DNA of 7,944 bases. It comes from Firmicutes bacterium UBA4981. Its GTDB lineage: Bacteria > Bacillota > SHA-98 > UBA4971. Shown one piece after another: positions 1-5,440 of this stretch. Each line of letters opens with the position of its first letter. Positions within the stretch are counted from its first letter, which is position 1. The notes under the pieces were generated by a model. The model searched no databases, was not told the DNA's origin, and saw nothing but the letters and a program-made list of their open reading frames with translations. The stretch spans positions 2,347 through 10,290 of the forward strand of contig DGZL01000159.1 in NCBI GenBank assembly GCA_002398515.1, given 5' to 3'. The translations under genes and the position numbers were made by a program.

Positions 1-1
1 G

Positions 2-445
2 GAAAAGAAGATCCTCAGAGATGACCCTGTAGAAGGCTTACACCACCATACTGCAGACAGCTGCCTTATTGTTGCTACGAAAATGGATATTAAATGTGCG
101 GAGGATAACTTGGAGCTTATCACTGAATACCTTCCTTCCGGATTTCGCCTTGTCAGCGTGTCGGTGGAAATAGGAGAAACCCTTGAACGCTTGAGGCGGT
201 CTGTCTTTGATCTTCTTGGCATCATACGAATTTACAGCAAAAAACCGGGACACGATCCTGACATGAATCAGCCGTTTATTCTAAAGAGGGGAAGCGCAGT
301 TGTTGGTATGGCAGAGGCTGTTCACCGTGACTTCCCGTCTAAGTTGAGAAGCGCTCGTGTATGGGGGTCCGCGAGATTTCCCGGTCAGGCTGTGCCCAGA
401 GACTACGTCCTTGAGGATAAGGATGTTGTGGAGCTCCGTGTATGA
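2..445 (+). CDS. DRG/OBG-like GTPase, C-terminal part with TGS domain (5' end outside window)
   Basis: The reading frame is open from base 2 to the TGA at 443-445, so this is the 3' end of a longer gene (about 147 residues seen). Residues 22-29 read LIVATKMD, which fits the G4 guanine-specificity motif (N/T-K-x-D) of TRAFAC GTPases. The last ~75 residues form a TGS domain very like that of DRG proteins: IRIYSKKPG, then PD, a conserved His, ARVWGSA, and LEDKDVVELRV just before the stop. DRG-family proteins are cytoplasmic GTPases linked to ribosomes or translation in archaea and eukaryotes; related proteins occur in some Clostridia. The G1-G3 motifs lie upstream of the window, so activity cannot be judged. 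The internal ATG at 83 would give a protein starting inside G4 and is not the real start. Family assignment is confident; the cellular role in bacteria is not known to me. Confidence 0.88.
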   Translation, partial: EKKILRDDPVEGLHHHTADSCLIVATKMDIKCAEDNLELITEYLPSGFRLVSVSVEIGETLERLRRSVFDLLGIIRIYSKKPGHDPDMNQPFILKRGSAVVGMAEAVHRDFPSKLRSARVWGSARFPGQAVPRDYVLEDKDVVELRV

Positions 446-446
446 G

Positions 447-671
447 GACATCTCAGGAAACATACCGAGTGTGAGCACTCCTCAAGAAGCATGGGGGCGC
501 GAGAACGCCTTAAGAAACATACCGAGTGTGAATACATCTCAAGAGACTTACTGAGAAGGCCTCCCTCATGTCAGTAGGCATGGGGACATCAGTGGAAAAC
601 ATATTGGCGAAGGATACCGGTGGAAGATATCAGCGAAAAACATGGGTGGAAAATGCATCCGTGAAGGGCAT
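447..671. repeat. Degenerate ~29-bp tandem repeat tract filling the intergenic region
   Basis: About eight imperfect copies of a 14-19 nt motif, roughly RAYATCnsnGRAAACAT, run through this gap. The best copies are GACATCTCAGGAAACAT (447-463), GACATCAGTGGAAAACAT (585-602) and GATATCAGCGAAAAACAT (626-643). Weaker ones end at 491, 520, 549 (CTT instead of CAT), 581 and 671. Steps between copy ends are 28, 29, 29, 32, 21, 41 and 28 bases. The first and third copies also share an exact 18-nt block, GAAACATACCGAGTGTGA (457-474 and 514-531), a 57-bp step equal to two units. The tract begins just after the GTPase stop and ends next to the serine hydrolase start. Found by eye; the statistical strength is untested. 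Confidence 0.6.
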
Positions 672-680
672 CAGAGGACG

Positions 681-1538
681 ATGCTAGAGGAGGATGTCAG
701 GGGGGCGCTCCTGTCCATGAGTATCCATGACAAAATCCTGGAACTTGCATCATCTGCCGGGGGAGTATTCGGTATTGCTGCAAAGGAACTCTCGACAGGC
801 AGGGAAATCCTGATGAATGCGGATCAGCAATTCGTGGCAGCCAGCATCATTAAGATTCCCATAATGGTGGAAGGATTCAGGCAGGCGGAAGAGGGCCTTA
901 TTCGCCTTCAAACTAAGATGAAATTGGCTGATACTGACAAAGTGGGCGGTGCAGGTATCCTTAAGGTGATGTCTCAGGGGATTAAGATACCCGTTATTGA
1001 CCTAATCCGTCTTATGATTGTGATAAGTGACAACACAGCATCAAACATTCTCGTTGATCTTCTGGGGATGGACCATGTAAACCGCACCATGCAGAAACTT
1101 GGATTTACCGGAATCATCCTTCGGCGCAAGTTTATGACTTTGCCTCAGACAGTGCAAGCCGCAAATGCCGTGACACCGCAAGATATTACCGACCTCCTCG
1201 AGAAAATCGCCAAGGGACAGGTGGTCTCGCGCCGGGCGTGCGAAGAGATGGTCAGAATAATGAAGGAGCAACAATACAACGACCTTATCCCTGCCCTTAT
1301 CCCTGTGTCAGACGGTAAAGAAGAGAGCCTGGTAGGGCAGGTGAAAAACATGGAGATCGCCCACAAAACAGGCTCTGTGTCAGGAGTGCGGCATGACGCT
1401 GCCATTGTCTATGCCGGGTCGGTAAATTATGTTGTCACGATTCTTGCGTCAGATCTCCCTGACACTCGTCATGGAGAAGACGCCATCCGCAGGATTTCCC
1501 TGGAGATTTACCGCCATTTCACAGGTATTTCAGGCTAA
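681..1538 (+). CDS. Class A beta-lactamase-fold serine hydrolase, no signal peptide
   Basis: From ATG 681 the protein has 285 residues, about the usual size of a class A beta-lactamase domain. The three active-site motifs are present and correctly ordered: S55-I-I-K58 (nucleophile and base), S116-D117-N118, and K229-T230-G231. The N-terminal part, GVFGIAAKELSTGREI, matches the first strands of the fold. In the omega-loop region (about 148-166) there is no acid at all, so the deacylating Glu of true beta-lactamases seems to be missing. No signal peptide is visible, so a cytoplasmic location is likely. Together these favour a serine hydrolase or peptidase-like role over antibiotic resistance. 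The start is uncertain. ATG 642 lacks a Shine-Dalgarno and lies in the repeat tract. ATG 681 has AGAGG at 673-677, only 3 bases away. ATG 717, just before the conserved fold, is also possible with a G-rich stretch at 700-705. Confidence 0.82.
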   Translation: MLEEDVRGALLSMSIHDKILELASSAGGVFGIAAKELSTGREILMNADQQFVAASIIKIPIMVEGFRQAEEGLIRLQTKMKLADTDKVGGAGILKVMSQGIKIPVIDLIRLMIVISDNTASNILVDLLGMDHVNRTMQKLGFTGIILRRKFMTLPQTVQAANAVTPQDITDLLEKIAKGQVVSRRACEEMVRIMKEQQYNDLIPALIPVSDGKEESLVGQVKNMEIAHKTGSVSGVRHDAAIVYAGSVNYVVTILASDLPDTRHGEDAIRRISLEIYRHFTGISG

Positions 1539-1551
1539 TGTTTAGCTATTT

Positions 1552-1575
1552 CGTGGAATGCCACGGCATTCCATG
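1552..1575. terminator. Strong hairpin between convergent genes, possible bidirectional terminator
   Basis: TGGAATGCC (1554-1562) and GGCATTCCA (1565-1573) form a perfect 9-bp inverted repeat with a 2-nt centre, extendable by a G-T and a C-G pair. It lies 14 bases after the serine hydrolase stop and 38 bases from the DUF1657 stop on the other strand, where a shared terminator would be expected. No T-tract follows on either strand, so intrinsic termination is not certain. It may instead be a processing or transcript-end stabilising hairpin. Confidence 0.4.
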
Positions 1576-1612
1576 GTATGCTCCTGCCGGTGTGCGGTAA
1601 ATCCGGGACTCA

Positions 1613-1882
1613 TCAGCGATCATACTGTTCAGGCTGTTGAGGCTCAGGCATTTCTCCTTGTTTCATAGCCTGTTCGTATACTTTATACTGCGGTTCTTGA
1701 GATTCCACATAATTGACCCGGGATTTCAGCGGGTTTACTACCTGATTCTGCAATGTGTCTGAAATCTGCGCGTACAGCTTCTTGGCGGTCTGGTCTTGAG
1801 TATCCAAACAGAAGGTTTTGAGGTCTGCTACTGCGCCTTCGAGTTGCGCCAAGCATTGGTGGAGTTTTTCGCCTACCGTCAT
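1613..1882 (-). CDS. DUF1657 family small protein
   Basis: This 89-residue minus-strand protein begins MTVGEKLHQCLAQLEG and continues with ADLKTFCLDTQDQTAKKLY and a conserved SRVNYVESQEPQYK near residues 54-67. These are the hallmark segments of DUF1657, a small helical family of spore-forming Bacillota. Family members often lie near spoVA-type or YetF-like genes, so a link to sporulation is plausible, but no such neighbour is visible here. The first ~50 residues look like amphipathic helix. The last 20 are rich in Pro, Gln and Glu and are probably disordered. There is no signal peptide or membrane segment. On the minus strand GGGGTGAG lies about 5 bases before the ATG and fixes the start. 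The gene is transcribed alone, convergent with the serine hydrolase and divergent from the DUF2148 operon. I could not find a convincing sporulation-sigma promoter in the upstream bases. The molecular function is unknown. Confidence 0.88.
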   Translation of the reverse strand: MTVGEKLHQCLAQLEGAVADLKTFCLDTQDQTAKKLYAQISDTLQNQVVNPLKSRVNYVESQEPQYKVYEQAMKQGEMPEPQQPEQYDR

Positions 1883-2009
1883 TGCTTCTCACCCCATATC
1901 ATCTATTATTCATCACCTGTCGCTTCTTATTGCCTGTCGCCTCTCCCTTACCGTTTATGACCAGGCTGCTCCTTTGGCCATGAGACAGCGTTTCTTCTTA
2001 GGCTGCCTG

Positions 2010-2018
2010 TGTTATAGC
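2010..2018 (+). promoter_or_regulatory. Possible extended -10 promoter for the DUF2148-galT-glgA operon
   Basis: TGTTATAGC at 2010-2018 has the TGn extension followed by TATAGC (four of six matches to TATAAT). No good -35 lies at the proper distance. Transcription would start near 2025, giving a leader of about 100 bases before GTG 2125. The same TGTTAT core occurs upstream of the MFS and Lrp genes. The rest of the 1883-2124 gap holds only a short 17-bp-step direct repeat (CCTGTCGC at 1916 and 1933) and the leader structure listed separately. Confidence 0.3.
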
Positions 2019-2056
2019 ATGGCACAGACAAGTAGTTTTCATCCCATTGTTTCCTA

Positions 2057-2099
2057 GGGAATCCACGAACGCGCCGAGGAATTCCCGATCTTCCGTGGA
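2057..2099 (+). promoter_or_regulatory. Leader with two mutually exclusive stems upstream of the DUF2148 gene
   Basis: GGGAAT (2057-2062) can pair with ATTCCC (2081-2086), while TCCACG (2062-2067) can pair with CGTGGA (2094-2099). The alternatives overlap at base 2062 and are interleaved, so only one simple hairpin can form at a time unless a pseudoknot forms. The second stem ends 12 bases before the ribosome binding site. I do not recognise a known riboswitch or T-box motif. Short stems like these can arise by chance. Confidence 0.25.
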
Positions 2100-2110
2100 A
2101 TACTCTTGCT

Positions 2111-2117
2111 GGAGGTG
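2111..2117 (+). promoter_or_regulatory. Ribosome binding site that sets the GTG start of the DUF2148 gene
   Basis: GGAGGTG at 2111-2117 sits 7 bases before GTG 2125. This favours the GTG over the upstream in-frame ATG at 2047, whose extra 26 residues are unlike the family. TTG 2122 is in frame but too close. Confidence 0.75.
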
Positions 2118-2124
2118 GTTTTTG

Positions 2125-2646
2125 GTGAAAGACGCAATAAGGATGGTTGCGGATCTAATGTGTGTTGCTGCAAGGACTGCTCCTAAAGCGGTTGGGAAAG
2201 ACTTCATAGTAACAGGTATTGTTGAAGGGGATGCCTTGATTGAGCTTGCAGAGGCTATGGTTGAATACGGGAAGGTTTCCGGCAAGATTAATTATGATCG
2301 CGACGGCGCGAATGTTGCCGCAAGTTCTGCTTGCGTGCTTATCGGCTTGAAGAATGCTGAGGTTTGTGGTCTTAACTGTGGCGCATGCGGGTATGATAAG
2401 TGCGTAGACTTGCCAAAACTGCATGACGGCCCTGAGTCCCGAGGCCCTGTATGCGTTTGGAGAAGCGTTGATATGGGTATTGCTGTGGGCTCTGCGGTAA
2501 AGGTCGCGTCTATACATAATATCGATAACAGAATTATGTATCGCGTGGGAGTATTAGCCAGGAAGATGGGTCTCGTTGATGCCGATATCGTAATAGGTAT
2601 CCCTTTGTCAGTTACTGGAAAGAGTATCTATTTTGACAGGAGATAG
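2125..2646 (+). CDS. DUF2148 ferredoxin-domain protein
   Basis: The 173-residue product matches the DUF2148 family. It has the N-terminal block LMCVAARTAPKAVGKDF (11-27), a central cysteine cluster, and the C-terminal IGIPLSVTGKSIYFDR. The cysteines are C81, C85, C88 and C93 in CGLNCGACGYDKC, with another at C110. The spacing suggests an iron-sulfur or metal site, which is why the family is called ferredoxin-like, but no substrate or reaction is established. There is no signal peptide or membrane helix, so it should be cytoplasmic. The GTG start follows a strong GGAGGTG; the ATG at 2047 adds an unrelated Arg/Ser/Trp-rich stretch. The stop is only 32 bases before galT on the same strand, so the two are probably co-transcribed. 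A redox or metal-sensing helper for the downstream sugar enzymes is only a guess from position. Confidence 0.87.
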   Translation: MKDAIRMVADLMCVAARTAPKAVGKDFIVTGIVEGDALIELAEAMVEYGKVSGKINYDRDGANVAASSACVLIGLKNAEVCGLNCGACGYDKCVDLPKLHDGPESRGPVCVWRSVDMGIAVGSAVKVASIHNIDNRIMYRVGVLARKMGLVDADIVIGIPLSVTGKSIYFDRR

Positions 2647-2678
2647 ACTAGAGAGAATGAGCTGAAAAGAGGGGTTTC

Positions 2679-3722
2679 ATGATATCTGAGTTAAGAAGAG
2701 ATCCTACATCAGGAGCATGGGTAGCAATTGCGTCTGCCAGAAGCAGGCGCCCTTCTGACTTTAGAATTATTCACGGTAAGCAAAAAACGGGCACATGCCC
2801 ATTTTGCTATGGCAGCGAACATATGACTCCCCCTGAGATCCTTGCACTGGGCAGGGAAAGTCAGGCCCCAAATACAGAAGGATGGCAAGTAAGGGTTGTG
2901 CCTAACAAGTTTCCTGCTTTTTTCCTAGATTACGAGGGTTCCATAGACACAGACAGCTATATTGAAGGGCAAGACGGACTATATGTCAATATCCCTGCAG
3001 TAGGAATCCATGAGGTTGTTGTGGAATCCCCGGAACACGATTCCACATTCGGGACGCATTCTCAAAATCGGATGGAGGACGTACTCACTGCCATAGTCAC
3101 TCGTTTCCGTGTCCTCAGAGAAGATGACAGGCTCAAGTATCTGCAGGCTTTCAAGAATTGGGGGCTTGCAGGGGGCGCCTCTCTTTCACATACACATTGT
3201 CAACTAATTGCTGTTCCGATAGTGCCCAGGGTAATTCAGGTGGAACTAGACCATGCCAGGCAGCATAAGGACAGGACAGGAAAGTGCCTGTACTGCCAGA
3301 CTGTAGAGAAGGAGATTGAGGGAAGGGAGCGGGTGCTTGAAGAATCCGAACACTTCCTGGCATTTTGCCCGTACGCGTCCAAGTTCCCTTATGAGACCTG
3401 GATTGTCCCAAAACGCCACAACGAAGCTTTTGAAGAAATATCCCGGGACGAACTGGCTGATCTTGCTACAATGCTTCATCAGGTAGTTCGCACATTCGAA
3501 CGGGCATTTGATGACGTTCCATATAATATTGTGTGGCATACCGCCCCATGGAAAGGAGATTTTGGCGCATACTATCATTGGCATCTTGAGCTGCTTCCGC
3601 GCCTTGCGACTATTGCAGGGTTCGAACTCGGCACGGGGTACTACATAAATCCGACAGCCCCAGAGGTAGCTGCAGCTGCCTTGCGTGAGAGTATGCCAGG
3701 ACACGCGGAGGGGGAGGGCTGA
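2679..3722 (+). CDS. galT: GalT-family hexose-1-phosphate nucleotidyltransferase (galactose-1-phosphate uridylyltransferase)
   Basis: This is a full-length 347-residue GalT of the HIT superfamily. The classical enzyme swaps UMP between UDP-glucose and galactose-1-phosphate (Leloir pathway) through a uridylylated histidine. Visible features are an N-terminal LRRDPTSGAWVAIA block, the zinc pair C40-P-F-C43, GIHEVVVESPEH with H111 and H120, and the active-site H171-T-H173-C-Q175, where H173 should be the nucleophile. The C-terminal half repeats the HIT fold and ends in YYHWHLELLPR (299-309). A second CxxC, C203-L-Y-C206, lies between the halves and may bind another metal. AAGAGGGG at 2667-2674 sits 4 bases before the ATG. 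The gene follows DUF2148 by 32 bases and precedes glgA by 57. No galK or galE is in view, and GalT relatives include ADP-glucose phosphorylases, so the true nucleotide and sugar could differ. The family is certain; the substrate is inferred. Confidence 0.9.
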   Translation: MISELRRDPTSGAWVAIASARSRRPSDFRIIHGKQKTGTCPFCYGSEHMTPPEILALGRESQAPNTEGWQVRVVPNKFPAFFLDYEGSIDTDSYIEGQDGLYVNIPAVGIHEVVVESPEHDSTFGTHSQNRMEDVLTAIVTRFRVLREDDRLKYLQAFKNWGLAGGASLSHTHCQLIAVPIVPRVIQVELDHARQHKDRTGKCLYCQTVEKEIEGRERVLEESEHFLAFCPYASKFPYETWIVPKRHNEAFEEISRDELADLATMLHQVVRTFERAFDDVPYNIVWHTAPWKGDFGAYYHWHLELLPRLATIAGFELGTGYYINPTAPEVAAAALRESMPGHAEGEG

Positions 3723-3760
3723 GCAATGTCATGGTAGTTGTGCTTTGGGCCTGGAGGAAC

Positions 3761-3769
3761 AGGAAGGGG
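3761..3769 (+). promoter_or_regulatory. Ribosome binding site for glgA start at 3780
   Basis: AGGAAGGGG at 3761-3769 lies 10 bases before ATG 3780. It supports this start over the in-frame TTG at 3738, whose added Gly-rich residues simply translate the Shine-Dalgarno region. Confidence 0.6.
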
Positions 3770-3779
3770 TATTTATACA

Positions 3780-5267
3780 ATGAATGTCCAACAACTCGAT
3801 GAAACCTACAGAATACTGATTGCCTCTCCCGAAGTCGCGCCATTCGCGAAGACGGGCGGGCTTGCAGATGTGGCAGGTTCACTCCCGAAAGCCCTCGCGA
3901 CAATGGGAAATGATGTGCGGGTGGTCATGCCCAAGTATCGGGGAATCACGGACTACAAGACATTAGGCGATTTCCCGGTGCAGGTAGGCCAGAGAAAAGC
4001 CACTGCGATTCTGCGGGAAGGTGTGATAAGAGCAAGACTCGATGGGATAGAGAGGCTTGTGCCTGTCTATTTCATTGACAACTACCATTACTTCGACAGG
4101 GATAACATGTACATGTATTTTGATGAGGCTGAACGATTTACGTTTTTTTCTAAAGCCATCCTGGAGATGATTAGGCACTTAGGGTGGGCGCCTCATGTGA
4201 TACACTGCAATGACTGGCAGACAGGCCCTGTGCCTCTCCTCCTTCGTGAGAAATACTCTCAAGATACGTTTTACCAGGGAATTGCCAGCTTATTCACGAT
4301 CCATAACCTGAAGTATCAAGGGAATTACCCTCGAGAGGTGCTTTCCCTGATTGGTTTAGGAGATGAATACTTCACGCCTGAGAGTATTGAGTTTTACGGG
4401 AACGTGAGTTTCATGAAAGCAGGAATTGTGTATGCAGATGTGATAAACACAGTAAGTAAGACCTATGCCAAGGAAATCCAAACCCCTGTCTACGGCCAAC
4501 TTATGGATGGAATCTTAAAGTCCAGAGCACAGGATGTATATGGCATTCTTAATGGTTTGAATTACCATGAATTCAACCCGGAAACAGATGCGCGGATCTA
4601 TCGTAATTATGGCTTAGGCAACTTCGAGGATAAGAAAGAGAATAAGTATGCTCTCCAGCGCGAGATGGATCTGCCCCCCGGAGACATGCCTCTTATCGGA
4701 GTAGTGTCTCGACTTGTAGACCAGAAAGGCCTGGATCTCATTGCTGAGATCATTCCTGACATTATCGGGCAAGATATTCAATTTGTGCTTCTCGGAACAG
4801 GAGACCCGTATTATGAGGAGCTATTTCGTTCTTTTCATGGGGACTACCCAAACAAAATAGCAGTTGAAATCGGCTTCAACGTTGCTTTAGCCCAGCGCAT
4901 TTATGCAGGGTGTGACATGTTTCTCATGCCAAGCCGCTTTGAACCCTGTGGATTAGGGCAGCTCATCAGTATGCGTTATGGCACGGTTCCCATTGTGAGG
5001 AGCACAGGAGGGCTTGCAGATACTGTCACTAATTATGAACCTGACAGACAAGCAGGAAATGGATTTACGTTCGCTGAGTATTCAGCTGACGCGCTTGATG
5101 ATGCAGTGAGACGTGCAATCACGGTCTATCAAGACCGGAGGAGATGGATGTCTTTGGTAGAGAATACTATGCGCCATGACTTCTCATGGAACCGTTCGGC
5201 AGCTGAATATATGAGTATCTACGGTGTGGCTAGAAATAAGTTAGAGTCCTTGCCGTATCCGGCATGA
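3780..5267 (+). CDS. glgA: Glycogen (starch) synthase GlgA, GT5 family
   Basis: The 495-residue product is a complete GT5 glycogen synthase, which moves glucose from ADP-glucose (in most bacteria) to the end of an alpha-1,4-glucan with retention of configuration. The N-terminal starch-synthase domain carries the substrate-binding K24-T-G-G-L-A-D-V, then HCNDWQTG (142-149) and the FTIHNLKYQG segment. The C-terminal GT-B domain has VVSRLVDQKGLDLI, the PSRFEPCGLGQ motif with catalytic E388, and STGGLADTV (408-416). Length matches the bacterial family (about 470-500), and no key residue is missing. It should act in the cytosol. It is the last gene of the DUF2148-galT-glgA run, 57 bases after galT. 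No glgC, glgB or glgP is in view, so the source of its sugar nucleotide lies elsewhere or involves the adjacent GalT. No clear intrinsic terminator follows the stop. Confidence 0.96.
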   Translation: MNVQQLDETYRILIASPEVAPFAKTGGLADVAGSLPKALATMGNDVRVVMPKYRGITDYKTLGDFPVQVGQRKATAILREGVIRARLDGIERLVPVYFIDNYHYFDRDNMYMYFDEAERFTFFSKAILEMIRHLGWAPHVIHCNDWQTGPVPLLLREKYSQDTFYQGIASLFTIHNLKYQGNYPREVLSLIGLGDEYFTPESIEFYGNVSFMKAGIVYADVINTVSKTYAKEIQTPVYGQLMDGILKSRAQDVYGILNGLNYHEFNPETDARIYRNYGLGNFEDKKENKYALQREMDLPPGDMPLIGVVSRLVDQKGLDLIAEIIPDIIGQDIQFVLLGTGDPYYEELFRSFHGDYPNKIAVEIGFNVALAQRIYAGCDMFLMPSRFEPCGLGQLISMRYGTVPIVRSTGGLADTVTNYEPDRQAGNGFTFAEYSADALDDAVRRAITVYQDRRRWMSLVENTMRHDFSWNRSAAEYMSIYGVARNKLESLPYPA

Positions 5268-5299
5268 CCCAACTGCAATTTCCTTAACTATGGGGCTTG

Positions 5300-5340
5300 C
5301 TTAAACATGGCCTGTTTGAGTAGTATAGGTATGTTATGAT
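5300..5340 (+). promoter_or_regulatory. Candidate promoter and overlapping inverted repeat upstream of the MFS gene
   Basis: TGTTATGAT at 5332-5340 is a good extended -10 (TATGAT matches TATAAT at five of six). The -35 is poor. An inverted repeat, CTTAAACA (5300-5307) with TGTTTGAG (5313-5320), eight pairs including one G-T, covers the -35 position, where a repressor could act. A short direct repeat GTATAGG at 5323 and 5344 (21-bp step) flanks the -10. The inferred start is near 5347. Confidence 0.4.
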
Positions 5341-5353
5341 ATTGTATAGGCTA

Positions 5354-5372
5354 TGGTAAGCAGGCCTTACCA
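5354..5372 (+). promoter_or_regulatory. Hairpin in the MFS leader
   Basis: TGGTAAG (5354-5360) and CTTACCA (5366-5372) form a perfect 7-bp stem with a 5-base loop, directly after the inferred transcription start. No T-run follows, so it is not a standard terminator. It could be a regulatory leader hairpin or an operator read as DNA. Confidence 0.3.
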
Positions 5373-5440
5373 GACCTCGTGCAAAGACATGATTCCGCTT
5401 TGGGACTACAAGAAGAAAATGTTCGACAAGGAGTGGCAGT

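Noticed and set aside
357..554. Small plus-strand frame with repeated NIPSV-TQE peptides
   Set aside because: It overlaps the end of the GTPase, has no ribosome binding site, and the peptide repeat only reflects the 57-bp DNA repeat, whose step happens to be a multiple of three.
447..671. CRISPR array
   Set aside because: Repeats are strongly diverged, the unit is only about 29 bp including any spacer, and no cas gene is present.
1818..2057. Plus-strand frame opposite the DUF1657 gene
   Set aside because: It is a shadow of the DUF1657 coding region and the intergenic DNA; no ribosome binding site or recognisable protein.
2047..2124. Upstream ATG extension of the DUF2148 protein
   Set aside because: The added residues do not resemble the family, and a strong Shine-Dalgarno points to GTG 2125.
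3246..3704. Long minus-strand frame opposite galT
   Set aside because: It is antisense to a well-supported GalT and its protein has no recognisable domain.
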